From Aureibacter tunicatorum (lineage in GTDB: Bacteria; Bacteroidota; Bacteroidia; Cytophagales; Cyclobacteriaceae): DNA of 64,000 nt. Below, piece after piece: positions 17,453-26,285 of the stretch (the first letter of the stretch is position 1; each line of letters starts with the position of its first letter). Below the pieces are notes generated by a model. That model made no database searches. It was given only the letters and a program-made list of their open reading frames with translations, and was not told where the DNA came from. The position numbers were made by a program, and so were the translations under genes. The DNA is taken from assembly GCF_036492635.1 (NCBI RefSeq), contig NZ_AP025305.1:2790001-2854000 (forward strand), written 5' to 3'.

Positions 17453-19021
17453 ATGAAATTCAAGCTACTAATAACACTCTTATTTTTTATAATACAAAGC
17501 AACATTAACGCTCAAGATTTAAAAATCTACTATTTTGATGATCTTGACAATTTTTCAAAAACCGTAGATGACAATGGAGTTTGCACTTACAGAGTCAATG
17601 AAAATAAAATTATCTCAGGCCAATTTGTCAACGGCAAAAAAAGCGGCAAATGGAAAAGCTTTTATCCAGGCAAAGGAACTCTCCATCATGTCGTAGAATT
17701 TGTCAATGACTCATTGCATGGAAAATACATCGAATATTCTTCACACAAAAAAATAAAAATATCGGCAAACTTTGTCAATGGGGTTCTCAATGGTGAGTTC
17801 GCTTACAATAGCGATATTGGAAAACCTATTTGGAATGGTTTTTTTAAAAACAACCTTAAGGAAGGGGTTTGGATCCAATTCGACAACAATGGTTTTAAAA
17901 AGCAGTCAATTCAATATGTCGCTGGGCAGGTAAATGGAAAAGTGATAGAGTATGGAGCTCAGAATAAACCTCTGCAAGTTTCGCAATATAAAAACAACAA
18001 GCTTAACGGTCAATTCACTAGCTACGACCCTTATCATACCAACAAAATTTTTGAATCCGGGAACTATCATATGAATACTAAGATAGGCATATGGCGCGAA
18101 TTCCATCTCAATGGAAAAATCGCCATTGAGTCAAATTACAACACAATAGGAAAACTCGATGGCCCCAAAATCGAATTCTACTATGACGGCGACACCGCCT
18201 CTGTAGAATACTATGCGAATGACAAACCAATTAAAACTTGGAAATCTTACTGGAGAAACCATAAGCTAAAAAAAGAAATTCATTTCAACGCGGAAAACAA
18301 GCCAGACGGACTTTACATGGAATATTTCTCCAATGAAAAGCCAAGTGTCATAGGTCATTACAAAAACGGTGATAAAACCGGAAAATGGCAATCTTATTAT
18401 GTCAATGAAATGGTATATTCCGCGGGTCATTATGTTGACAATCAACAAGAAGGTAATTGGAAATATTTTCATGAAAATGGAAAGATTTCTTCAGAAGGGA
18501 ATTTCGACAAAGACAAAAAAGTAGGCCAATGGTTTGACTTTCATACAAATGGAAAATTACTCTGCATTGGCGAATATGACCAAGATGGCGAAAAAACTGG
18601 TTTATGGGGCTATTTTTACAAATCGGGCAAACTTCAAAAAGAAGAACAATGGAGCAAGGGCAAACTACTTTCAGTCGACAAGCTATTAACCAGCAGAGGA
18701 AAAGATCTTGAAATCGGCAGCTTAAAAGATGGCGATGGCACATTGAACAACTATGACGAAAAAGGCAATTTAGTCAGCATTGGAAGTTTTGTTGATGGAT
18801 ATCTGGATGGGCCTTGGCTTGAATATCATAATAACAAAGCCATAGCTATCGAAGGCCATATGTCAAATGGCAAAAAGGAAGGTGTATGGAAGTACTATGA
18901 CAAAATAGGCAGCCTAGTCCAAGAAAAAGAATTCCGTAATGATGAAGAAATTAAAACCACCAGTTATTCACCCTACGGCCAAAACGAAATTTATATGAAT
19001 GAACCATCAAGCTTGTTTTAA
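17453..19021 (+). CDS. Exported MORN_2/YwqK-type repeat protein
   Basis: A 522-residue protein with a signal peptide (cleavage likely after INAQ, residue 20). Nearly the whole mature chain is built of about 20-23-residue repeats of the MORN_2/YwqK kind: a Gly-Asn-Tyr/Phe core, a short turn with Asn-Gly-Lys, then G-x-W-x-x-Y/F. Examples are NGKKSGKWKSFYPGKG and NGKKEGVWKYYDKIG. About twenty repeats are present, forming an extended beta structure. Such proteins are common in Bacteroidota and are thought to act in the envelope, but their function is unknown. The last four bases overlap the convergent ABC ATPase gene. Confidence 0.85.
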   Translation: MKFKLLITLLFFIIQSNINAQDLKIYYFDDLDNFSKTVDDNGVCTYRVNENKIISGQFVNGKKSGKWKSFYPGKGTLHHVVEFVNDSLHGKYIEYSSHKKIKISANFVNGVLNGEFAYNSDIGKPIWNGFFKNNLKEGVWIQFDNNGFKKQSIQYVAGQVNGKVIEYGAQNKPLQVSQYKNNKLNGQFTSYDPYHTNKIFESGNYHMNTKIGIWREFHLNGKIAIESNYNTIGKLDGPKIEFYYDGDTASVEYYANDKPIKTWKSYWRNHKLKKEIHFNAENKPDGLYMEYFSNEKPSVIGHYKNGDKTGKWQSYYVNEMVYSAGHYVDNQQEGNWKYFHENGKISSEGNFDKDKKVGQWFDFHTNGKLLCIGEYDQDGEKTGLWGYFYKSGKLQKEEQWSKGKLLSVDKLLTSRGKDLEIGSLKDGDGTLNNYDEKGNLVSIGSFVDGYLDGPWLEYHNNKAIAIEGHMSNGKKEGVWKYYDKIGSLVQEKEFRNDEEIKTTSYSPYGQNEIYMNEPSSLF

Positions 19022-19962
19022 AACTTGATGGTTTTCTTAAATGATACACCTATCTCTATTCCTTCCTCTAGAATTCTTTGATCATAGGCTACTATTATTT
19101 TTCCTTTGGAGCTTTCTATTTGATACCTATATGAAATCCCAAAAAACCGTCTCTCTATGATTTTAAATCCTTTCCCATTTAGATCTATTTCTACATTTTC
19201 AGGTCTTGAAAATTCATTATTGGCAAGTTCATTTAGTTCACCAAATATTCTGGCGACTTCCTTGCAATTAGGTGAATTATAAAGCGACTCCGGCTCTCCG
19301 CTTTGCATTACCTGACCGCCTTCCAATACGTACACTCTATCGCATAAATAATATACCTCTTGAGGGTTATGGGTAATCACCAAAGCACCTATCCCTGTAG
19401 ACTTGATTATTTGTTTGATTTCCTCCTCAAGAACTGCTCTGTTATGATGGTCAAGATTAGAAAATGGCTCGTCAAATACTATCATCAACGCCCGCTTAGC
19501 TATTGCTTGGGCAATTGCCACTCTTTGCTTCTCCCCTCCTGACAATGTCAAAGCCAATTTATCCTCATATCCGTCCAGATTGCACAAAGCCAGCAACTCA
19601 CGCACTTTTTTGCCAACATACTCTTTCGTATAATTCCTTAAGAAAATGGCAATATTATCATATACAGATTTATAACGATCCACATCCAGTCGTTGGTTAA
19701 CGACAGCTATATCTCTGCAACCCGGCACTAAAGTTTCACTAGCTCTGAGCACTCGTTTGCCTTTAAGCAACACCCTGCCTTCCGTAGAATCTTCTAATCC
19801 CGCAATAATCTTCAATAAAGTTGACTTACCGCTACCGCTTTGTCCCACCAAGCCAACACACTCTCCGTTGCCAACTGTTATTTCTATATTTTTCAAAGCT
19901 TGAACCCCAGTTGCTTCATACAGCTTGCTGACATTCTCCACTTTCAAAAGCTCTGCCCCCAT
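19018..19962 (-). CDS. ABC transporter ATP-binding protein
   Basis: A 314-residue ATPase with all ABC signatures: Walker A GQSGSGKST (about 38-46), Q-loop in VVNQRLD, signature LSGGEKQR, Walker B LMIVFDEP, D-loop SNLD and H-loop ITHNP. The C-terminal 80 residues form a small beta domain like the TOBE/regulatory tails of Fe3+, sulfate or polyamine importers. No permease or binding protein is adjacent, so the transported substrate is unknown. In isolation it could also drive a two-gene transporter encoded elsewhere. Ends on a 4-base overlap with the MORN gene. Confidence 0.9.
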   Translation of the reverse strand: MGAELLKVENVSKLYEATGVQALKNIEITVGNGECVGLVGQSGSGKSTLLKIIAGLEDSTEGRVLLKGKRVLRASETLVPGCRDIAVVNQRLDVDRYKSVYDNIAIFLRNYTKEYVGKKVRELLALCNLDGYEDKLALTLSGGEKQRVAIAQAIAKRALMIVFDEPFSNLDHHNRAVLEEEIKQIIKSTGIGALVITHNPQEVYYLCDRVYVLEGGQVMQSGEPESLYNSPNCKEVARIFGELNELANNEFSRPENVEIDLNGKGFKIIERRFFGISYRYQIESSKGKIIVAYDQRILEEGIEIGVSFKKTIKF

Positions 19963-20008
19963 ATATATTTGCTTACAATTAAGAATAAACTACCCTTTTC
20001 AATTAAAA

Positions 20009-20308
20009 TCAAACATGCTTCTCTACAACCTTTTTCAATTCAGCCTTAGTCATCAACCCTGCCTTTTTAAACAATTGCATCCCTGACTTGTACATCATCA
20101 ACGTTGGAATGCTTCTAATTGAAAACCTTGCCGCCAATGCTTGATTCTTATCTACATTGACTTTAATGACTTTTAGTTTCCCCGCATATTCTTCGCTGAT
20201 TTCTTTTATTATAGGCGAAAGCGTCTGGCAAGGCCCACACCAATCCGCGTAGAAATCAATCAATACAGGTTGTTTTGAGTTCACTAGCTTATTAAAGTTT
20301 CCTTTCAT
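20009..20308 (-). CDS. trxA: Thioredoxin
   Basis: A 99-residue protein with the canonical active site WCGPC in DFYADWCGPCQTLSPI. The thioredoxin fold continues with VNVDKNQALAARFSIRSIPTLMMYKSG, including the cis-Pro after the Ile. No signal peptide, so it acts in the cytoplasm as a disulfide reductant for enzymes such as ribonucleotide or methionine sulfoxide reductases. It is slightly shorter than E. coli TrxA (108). It is transcribed away from accA; the intervening 196 bases hold an ATTTCA/TGAAAT inverted repeat (20335-20352) beside an A-run, which may mark its promoter region. Confidence 0.95.
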   Translation of the reverse strand: MKGNFNKLVNSKQPVLIDFYADWCGPCQTLSPIIKEISEEYAGKLKVIKVNVDKNQALAARFSIRSIPTLMMYKSGMQLFKKAGLMTKAELKKVVEKHV

Positions 20309-20504
20309 ATCATCTTATTATTTCTTGAGGGCTAATTTCATTAAAGTGAAATAAAAAAAAAAATTTATATGCAACTTCAAGCAGCTTATAAATTCGAGTT
20401 TGAAATTTTTAGAAGAATCAAATGCTGGATTTTATAAGATTTTAACTTTTTCTTTTTTACCTTAGAGTTTGAAATTGATTAGAATCAAAGCAAATATAGA
20501 TCAT

Positions 20505-21464
20505 ATGCTTTTGGAATTTGAAAAACCTATAGCCGATCTTGAGCATAAGCTCAAGGAAATGAAGGCCTTAGCTTCCGAAAATGGAGTTGATGTAAACTCA
20601 ACTGTAGAAATTTTAGAAGGAAAGATACTAGATTTAAAAAAGGAAACTTTCGGAAATTTGACTCGCTGGCAAAGAGTTCAGCTTTCAAGACATGCTGAGA
20701 GACCTTATTCATTGGATTATATTTACGCTATATGCGACGAGTTCATTGAAATTCATGGAGACAGGCAAGTAGCTGATGATAAAGCAATGGTTGGTGGACT
20801 TGGAACTATAAATGGTAAGACATATATGTTCATCGGCCAGCAAAAAGGTCGAAACACTAAAGATCGCCAACTTAGAAACTTTGGAATGCCAAACCCTGAG
20901 GGCTACAGAAAAGCTCTAAGACTTATGAAAATGGCTGAGAAGTTCAATGTACCTGTGGTAACGCTGATTGACACTCCTGGAGCATTCCCTGGCTTGGAAG
21001 CTGAAGAAAGAGGACAAGGCGAGGCTATTGCAAGAAACCTCAAGGAAATGGCTGTTCTTAAAGTTCCTGTGATTTGCATTGTAATAGGCGAAGGAGCTTC
21101 AGGTGGAGCTTTGGGCATTGGCGTTGGAGATCGTATAATCATGCTTGAAAACACTTGGTACTCTGTTATTTCACCAGAATCATGCTCTTCCATACTTTGG
21201 AGAAGCTGGGATTACAAAGAGCAAGCAGCTGAAGCTTTAAAATTGACGGCAACAGACATGCAAAGCTTCGGTATCGTTGACAGAATCATCGAAGAGCCGC
21301 TTGGAGGAGCCCACAAAGACATTCATGCAATGTGCAACAAGCTCAAAGACGTGATCATAGAAGAGGTTGAATCGCTATCGAATTTAGAGCCTCAAGAAAG
21401 AATACTGAAAAGAATTGACAAATTTGACAACATGGGAGTTGTCAATGAAGAAGTAACTCAATAA
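20505..21464 (+). CDS. accA: Acetyl-CoA carboxylase carboxyltransferase subunit alpha
   Basis: Alpha subunit of the carboxyltransferase that, with AccD, moves CO2 from carboxybiotin to acetyl-CoA to make malonyl-CoA. Malonyl-CoA feeds both fatty acid synthesis and the PUFA synthase at 47-62 kb. I start at the ATG at 20505 (319 residues, the normal AccA length), which begins [13 protein letters not shown] as in other AccA proteins. A TTG 36 bases upstream is in frame but unlikely. Signature regions include [23 protein letters not shown] and [15 protein letters not shown], which form the oxyanion and CoA sites. A strong terminator follows at 21471. Confidence 0.96.
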   Translation: MLLEFEKPIADLEHKLKEMKALASENGVDVNSTVEILEGKILDLKKETFGNLTRWQRVQLSRHAERPYSLDYIYAICDEFIEIHGDRQVADDKAMVGGLGTINGKTYMFIGQQKGRNTKDRQLRNFGMPNPEGYRKALRLMKMAEKFNVPVVTLIDTPGAFPGLEAEERGQGEAIARNLKEMAVLKVPVICIVIGEGASGGALGIGVGDRIIMLENTWYSVISPESCSSILWRSWDYKEQAAEALKLTATDMQSFGIVDRIIEEPLGGAHKDIHAMCNKLKDVIIEEVESLSNLEPQERILKRIDKFDNMGVVNEEVTQ

Positions 21465-21470
21465 AACTCA

Positions 21471-21497
21471 AGCCTGCTGTTCACCAGCAGGCTTTTT
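21471..21497 (+). terminator. Rho-independent terminator after accA
   Basis: AGCCTGCTG and CAGCAGGCT (21471-21479 and 21485-21493) form a perfect 9-bp GC-rich stem with a 5-base loop, followed by a T-run. It lies 6 bases after the accA stop and 8 bases before the next start, so the metallo-hydrolase must be transcribed by partial read-through or a very short leader. Confidence 0.88.
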
Positions 21498-21504
21498 ATT
21501 TATA

Positions 21505-22341
21505 ATGAAATTAAATATAATCAACGCCGGACATTTTAGACTCGACGGTGGATCAATGTTCGGGATTGTTCCAAAAAGCATCTGGGGCAAAGCGTGCCCT
21601 TCAGATATCGACAATCGAATTGAATTAGCTGCCAATTGCTTATTGATACAAACAGATGATAGAAATATCATTATTGACACTGGGCTGGGAAATAAGCAAA
21701 ATGAAAAATTTTTTGGACACTATAATTGGGACAAAAATAGCTTAGGGTTAGAAAAAGGTCTTTGGAATAACGGACTGACCCCTAATGACATAACTGATGT
21801 ATTTCACACTCATTTGCACTTTGATCATTGCGGAGGCGCTATTAAAAGAGATGAAAACGATTCGTTAATCCCAACTTTTCCTAATGCTACATATTGGCTT
21901 AGCAAAAAACATCTGGAATGGGCTTTAAACCCAAATGACAAAGAAAAAGGAAGTTTCTTGAAAGAGAATATATCTCCTATTTCCACGCTTGACTCCTTGA
22001 AATTCGTAGAGGAAGGACATGATTTGCCTTTTGAAATCATCACCGTCAATGGACATACTGAAAGTCAAATATTGCCATTAATAAATTGCAATGGCCACAA
22101 ATTGATTTTTGCCGCGGATCTTCTTCCAACAACATCTCACATACCGATGCCATATGTCATGTCATATGATATCAACCCTTTATTGACTATTGAGGAAAAG
22201 AAAAAATGGTTTGAAACTGCTTTAATTGAAGAGTGCATCTTCATATTAGGCCATGACCCTTACAGTGAGTGCTGTACATTGAGAATCGAAAATGGGAAAT
22301 ACAAGATGAACGATGCTGGAAAAATAAAAGATTTTATATAA
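21505..22341 (+). CDS. MBL-fold metallo-hydrolase
   Basis: A 278-residue metallo-beta-lactamase-fold hydrolase. The zinc motif HTHLHFDHCGG is near residue 100, and later ligands are seen in VNGHTESQ (His) and FAADLLPTTSH (Asp). The N-terminal half shows the typical NCLLIQTDDRNIIIDTGLGNK lead-in. These features place it near quorum-quenching lactonase/YtnP-like hydrolases, but substrate prediction by motif is unreliable. It has no signal peptide. It starts right after the accA terminator and ends at a bidirectional terminator. Confidence 0.9.
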   Translation: MKLNIINAGHFRLDGGSMFGIVPKSIWGKACPSDIDNRIELAANCLLIQTDDRNIIIDTGLGNKQNEKFFGHYNWDKNSLGLEKGLWNNGLTPNDITDVFHTHLHFDHCGGAIKRDENDSLIPTFPNATYWLSKKHLEWALNPNDKEKGSFLKENISPISTLDSLKFVEEGHDLPFEIITVNGHTESQILPLINCNGHKLIFAADLLPTTSHIPMPYVMSYDINPLLTIEEKKKWFETALIEECIFILGHDPYSECCTLRIENGKYKMNDAGKIKDFI

Positions 22342-22344
22342 AAA

Positions 22345-22377
22345 AGGCTGTCATAATATATGACAGCCTCATTTTTT
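22345..22377. terminator. Bidirectional terminator between MBL hydrolase and DoxX genes
   Basis: AGGCTGTCATA (22345-22355) and TATGACAGCCT (22359-22369) form a perfect 11-bp stem with a 3-base loop. A-rich sequence precedes it and a T-run follows, so it can stop transcription from both convergent genes. Confidence 0.88.
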
Positions 22378-22387
22378 ATAAATTCAA

Positions 22388-22903
22388 TTACGGAGTTTCA
22401 GTTGCTATTTTTTTTTTGAGCAATCCAATCAAGCTCGCTTTTTCTTCAATTATTAAAGTCACCAGCAGAGCAATCGCGAATATGTGAAATAGAATATTGA
22501 TGAGTCCAATTTTAGAAGGAAAAATATCTATATTCACTCCCTGCCTCTCAGGGTGCTGTTGTAAAAATATTGTTGCCATTTCAATCTGATCAGGAAAACT
22601 ATTCAGCGCATCCGGGATAACAACAGATATCAATGCTACAGTTAACACTCCAATAAACATCAAATAAAAAATTGGCCTCAGAGGTTTATTTATTTGCAAG
22701 GGAAATATCAAAATCAAGGCGCCCAAGACCTCCAAAACAGTTATAGGATAAAACATTGTATCTCCAAATGGAATTGGAACTGGACTAGTTCTCAAATATT
22801 CCAGAAATGCTTCTGGATGAATCAATTTGAAAAAGCCGGGAATTAAGAATATCAACCCCAGACCAATTCGAACTACCGAACTCATATGGCTCTTTTTCTC
22901 CAT
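22388..22903 (-). CDS. DoxX-family membrane protein
   Basis: A 171-residue integral membrane protein with four hydrophobic segments. The N-terminal RIGLGLIFLIPGFFKLIHPEAFLEYL pattern is typical of DoxX/DoxD-like proteins (small quinone- or thiosulfate-related or sodium-coupled membrane proteins of poorly defined function). A soluble loop of about 30 residues lies between the third and fourth helices. It is monocistronic by appearance, bounded downstream by the terminator at 22345. The biochemical role is not known. Confidence 0.85.
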   Translation of the reverse strand: MEKKSHMSSVVRIGLGLIFLIPGFFKLIHPEAFLEYLRTSPVPIPFGDTMFYPITVLEVLGALILIFPLQINKPLRPIFYLMFIGVLTVALISVVIPDALNSFPDQIEMATIFLQQHPERQGVNIDIFPSKIGLINILFHIFAIALLVTLIIEEKASLIGLLKKKIATETP

Positions 22904-22930
22904 AATATCTCATTTTTTACCGTTAACATA

Positions 22931-22957
22931 AATTAGAACCATAAACCAAACTGATGG
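22931..22957 (-). terminator. Weak hairpin after the MORN/barrel gene
   Basis: GAACCAT (22932-22938) and ATGGTTC (22950-22956) form a 7-bp stem. Read on the minus strand it follows the stop of the gene ending at 22979, with a mixed AT tail rather than a clean T-run. It may only partly terminate before the DoxX gene. Confidence 0.35.
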
Positions 22958-22978
22958 TTCCAAAATATTATGGATTAC

Positions 22979-24781
22979 TTAAAAATGATAACCTACGCTG
23001 AGTTTGAAAAAAGGATCAAAATTCGATTGTGTGCCTGACTCGTCCAAACTATTTTGAAGCATTTGGTCGGAATATTCTCCCATAGGCTTTCTCCAAACAC
23101 AACCAACATTCAAACCGACATTAACATCTAATGTCAAGCCTCTTTTGGAATTCGACAATGAGCTTAGAAAGAAATGCGAATCTTGAACCCAACGAAGTCC
23201 AACAAACATTGAGTAATTCAAAATATTTCTTCTTTGTTCGAACTTTTCACTTTTCCTTACATCCGTCCAGCTAGCGGTGGTAATATTTCTATAATTAATT
23301 CCATGCCCGAAATAAGGCATCCCAAAGACTGTATGTCTGTGATAAAACTTCTGATTTATCCCCATTAAAACTCCTGTTTCAAAAACATCCGTAGTGTCCA
23401 TTTTTGAGAAATCGCTATACAAAGGGCTCTTTCGATAGCCTAAAAACAGCTCATAGCCCATTCTCTCTCTAAAATGGAACTCCAAATCCAAGCTTAAATT
23501 ATCCAAGCTTTGAGAAATTGGGGAAAAAGAAACTATCAAATGCTCCGTTTCATTCTTTTGAGCCTTAAAATATCTCACTTTAGTCTTCTTCTTATAAATA
23601 TAAGCAGGAGATTTGCCTGAATTCTTCACCTTTTGAATGATCATTTCCATCTCCAAAGGCTCATAAAACCCAGACATTTGGCCATTTCTCTTATACAGTT
23701 TCCATTGCCCAATTTTTTGATCATTCAACAACTCTCCCTCCATGCTTACTGTGGAATCATCATAGAATCCTGTATACTTTCCATTTCCAGACTGGAACAC
23801 CGCTATTCCTTCGACACTTCCATCAAGGTTGTAATATGTCCACTTGCCTTCATACGCTTCATTGCGAATTGTGCCTTCCGCCTTCAATTCTCCCGATGGA
23901 TAAAATTCCTTGTAATGACCTGTTCCTCTATTATACTCGCAAAGTCCTTTGATCTTGCCGTCATTGGCATAAAGTTTCCACTGTCCCTGTCTCAACTCGT
24001 TAATGGTCTTGCCCTCCATCACAGTATTGCCTTCTCTGGAATAGTATTTCCAAGACGCGTCCCCTTTTTCATTATAAACAGCTCTCGCGGACAAATACCC
24101 TTCCCTATCAAAGAAAAGCCATTCATTTAGCTTCTTCCCGTCATAATAAACGCCTTGTCCCTTCAAGCTCCGGTCCTCATAATAGTAATACCACTGCCCT
24201 ACTTTTTCTCTTTGACTGTCAAGTTCTCCTTCAGCTACAAGGTTGCCTTGCTCGTCGAATTCGGTATACCTCATAGGAGAAGTGGAATAATCAATTTCTT
24301 GCTTGGATGTGCCACTTTCATAATAAAACACCCATCGCCCTACTTTAAGATCCTCTACATACTCCCCTGACGACTTAGGAGTGCCACTTTCATAGTAATA
24401 TGTCCAAACATGCGACTTGATGCCATTTTCATACCCTCCTTCAGACTTCAATTCTCCATTTTCATAGTAAAATTGCCAGTGTCCTGTCATTTGATTTCCA
24501 ACAAAGTATCCCTTTTTTGTTATTTTGCCATTTGAAGAGAAATATTGCCAAAGACTATCCGGCAAATTATTTGAATAAAAGCCCTTCTCTTTAACTTTTC
24601 CATTTGGAAAATAAGACACATACAAGCCTTCCAACTTTCCATCAGAATTAACATAAAAAGTTTCTTTTATTGATTGATTGGAAAAATACTTATTCACCTC
24701 CCTCAGATTGTCTTTTTTGTCTTGACAAAAAGCACTGAAGAATATAAATAAGGCAAAAAAGGTATTAAAAATCTTAATCAA
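22979..24781 (-). CDS. MORN_2-repeat protein with C-terminal outer-membrane-barrel-like domain
   Basis: A 600-residue exported protein (signal peptide ending near FFSAFCQ, residue 19). Residues about 45-385 are some fifteen YwqK/MORN_2 repeats with G-x-W-x-x-Y cores such as ENGELKSEGGYENGIKSHVW. The last 200 residues lack repeats and look like an outer-membrane barrel: alternating hydrophobic strands (LDLEFHFRERMGYELFLGYR), several aromatic girdles, and a C-terminal Phe in KLSVGYHF, as outer-membrane proteins have. The combination suggests MORN repeats held at the outer membrane. Function unknown. It shares the repeat type but not the tail with the protein at 17453. Confidence 0.82.
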   Translation of the reverse strand: MIKIFNTFFALFIFFSAFCQDKKDNLREVNKYFSNQSIKETFYVNSDGKLEGLYVSYFPNGKVKEKGFYSNNLPDSLWQYFSSNGKITKKGYFVGNQMTGHWQFYYENGELKSEGGYENGIKSHVWTYYYESGTPKSSGEYVEDLKVGRWVFYYESGTSKQEIDYSTSPMRYTEFDEQGNLVAEGELDSQREKVGQWYYYYEDRSLKGQGVYYDGKKLNEWLFFDREGYLSARAVYNEKGDASWKYYSREGNTVMEGKTINELRQGQWKLYANDGKIKGLCEYNRGTGHYKEFYPSGELKAEGTIRNEAYEGKWTYYNLDGSVEGIAVFQSGNGKYTGFYDDSTVSMEGELLNDQKIGQWKLYKRNGQMSGFYEPLEMEMIIQKVKNSGKSPAYIYKKKTKVRYFKAQKNETEHLIVSFSPISQSLDNLSLDLEFHFRERMGYELFLGYRKSPLYSDFSKMDTTDVFETGVLMGINQKFYHRHTVFGMPYFGHGINYRNITTASWTDVRKSEKFEQRRNILNYSMFVGLRWVQDSHFFLSSLSNSKRGLTLDVNVGLNVGCVWRKPMGEYSDQMLQNSLDESGTQSNFDPFFKLSVGYHF

Positions 24782-25081
24782 AATTTAATAAAGTAGGCTT
24801 GGTTAAAATTATGATGCGGTCGCTAAGAGTATATAATAGTAAAATAAACTAATTTTTTCTTATCTGGAAACTATATGAAGGAGTTTTTTGAAAATACACT
24901 AAATTCAACTGACAAAATAATACATGCAACTATTCACAGAATATTAAACTATATTTTGAAAAGGTAAAAAGCATTGAGTAATTTCCAACTAGGAACCGCT
25001 TTCTGTTCTAAACCGGAATACAGAAAGGTATGATTTTCAATGGATTAATATCATACCTTAAAATATTTAAATACAACTAAA
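24782..25081. other. Divergent intergenic region upstream of the M42 peptidase
   Basis: About 300 bases between two divergently read genes. The left two thirds are AT-rich with no clear motif. The right third carries two overlapping inverted repeats, listed separately, before the peptidase start. I see no reading frame with coding character. Confidence 0.6.
24999..25059 (+). promoter_or_regulatory. Two overlapping hairpins in the leader of the M42 peptidase gene
   Basis: CTTTCTGT (24999-25006) pairs with ACAGAAAG (25020-25027). AAGGTATGAT (25025-25034) pairs perfectly with ATCATACCTT (25050-25059). The two stems share bases 25025-25027, so they cannot both form fully. They end 22 bases before the ATG at 25082. 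This could be an attenuator-like leader or overlapping operators; no known riboswitch is recognised. Confidence 0.45.
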
Positions 25082-26131
25082 ATGGATATAGAGCTTTTAT
25101 CATCAATTTGCAAACAACCGGGCGCTCCTGGTTTTGAAAAAAAAATCAGAGACTTCATCATTAACGAGGTAAAAGATATCGCTGACGAAGTCAGCACTGA
25201 CAATATTGGCAATGTTTATATACTAAAAAAAGGGAAATCCAGCGACAAAGTTGTCATGTCCGCAGCACATATGGATGAGATTGGTTTCATCGTTACACAT
25301 ATCGATGAAAATGGATTCATCAGATTTCATACGCTGGGAGGCTTTGACCCTAAAACGCTTACCGCTCAACGTGTCATAGTGCATGGCAAAGAAAAAGACT
25401 TAATCGGCGTAATGGGCTCAAAACCAATCCATGTAATGAGCCAAGAAGAAAGAGGCCAAGCGCCCAAACTTGAATCTTACTTCATCGACTTGGGCTTGCC
25501 TAAAGAAGAAGTGGATAAATATATTCAAATCGGAGACTCTATCACTAGAGAAAGGGATTTGATTAAATTAGGAGATTGTGTAAATGGCAAATCTCTGGAC
25601 AACAGAGTTGCTGTGTATGTGCTTTTAAAAACATTGCAGGAATTAAAAGACAAAGAGATTCCATATGATTTCTACGGAGTTTTCACAGTGCAAGAAGAAG
25701 TTGGGCTTAGAGGTGCTACTGTAGCGGCCCATAGAGTCAACCCTGACTTTGGCATAGCATTGGACACCACAATTGCCTTCGATCTTCCTGGAGCTCAAGC
25801 ACACGAAAAAGTTACATCACTAGGCGATGGAGCTGCTATCAAAATCATGGACGCTTCAACAATTTGTGATTATCGCATGGTGGATTTTCTTAAAAAAATC
25901 GCTGAAGAAAAAGAAATAAAGTGGCAGCCTGAAATTTTAAAAGCCGGAGGCACTGACACAGCTGCATTGCAAAGAACAGGTAAAAATGGCGCAATTGCAG
26001 GAGCCATATCTATTCCAACAAGACACATCCATCAAGTTATTGAAATGTCTCACTGCGAGGATATTGACAATTGCATCAAATTACTCGAATCGGCGATAAT
26101 TAATATCGACAAAAACGACTGGAGTCATTAA
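25082..26131 (+). CDS. M42-family metallopeptidase (glutamyl/leucyl aminopeptidase type)
   Basis: A 349-residue cytoplasmic aminopeptidase of the tetrahedral M42 family, which trims peptides after proteasome-like proteolysis. All metal and catalytic ligands are visible in order: the His/Asp of SAAHMDEIGFIV (His62 region), the bridging Asp of SLDNRVAVY, the catalytic Glu pair of TVQEEVGLRGA, the Asp of ALDTTIAFD and the final His of PTRHIHQVIEM. The length is normal for M42. Its leader holds the unusual overlapping hairpins. Cellulase M, an older name in this family, is a misnomer. Confidence 0.94.
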   Translation: MDIELLSSICKQPGAPGFEKKIRDFIINEVKDIADEVSTDNIGNVYILKKGKSSDKVVMSAAHMDEIGFIVTHIDENGFIRFHTLGGFDPKTLTAQRVIVHGKEKDLIGVMGSKPIHVMSQEERGQAPKLESYFIDLGLPKEEVDKYIQIGDSITRERDLIKLGDCVNGKSLDNRVAVYVLLKTLQELKDKEIPYDFYGVFTVQEEVGLRGATVAAHRVNPDFGIALDTTIAFDLPGAQAHEKVTSLGDGAAIKIMDASTICDYRMVDFLKKIAEEKEIKWQPEILKAGGTDTAALQRTGKNGAIAGAISIPTRHIHQVIEMSHCEDIDNCIKLLESAIINIDKNDWSH

Positions 26132-26166
26132 TAACAATCATAGTAAAATATCTCGATTAGGATTGT

Positions 26167-26174
26167 TATATTTG
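26167..26174 (+). promoter_or_regulatory. -7 promoter box for tyrS
   Basis: TATATTTG exactly fits the Bacteroidota TAnnTTTG consensus and is preceded by TTGT. It would start a leader of about 105 bases before the tyrS ATG. A good -33 element is not apparent, so support is partial. Confidence 0.4.
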
Positions 26175-26285
26175 TCTAGCAAAATGATAAGAATTCTTCA
26201 CTTGCTTGCTTATAGCATACTCTGGAAATCTTATCGCTTTGCATTTTAATTATGAAAATATAACTTATCATTGAGTTCCCTAGAT

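Noticed and set aside
20469-20504. Extended accA start at TTG
   Set aside because: The ATG at 20505 gives the normal AccA length and N-terminus; the upstream stretch overlaps the probable promoter.
26271-26285. Extended tyrS start at TTG
   Set aside because: The ATG at 26286 gives the standard N-terminus.
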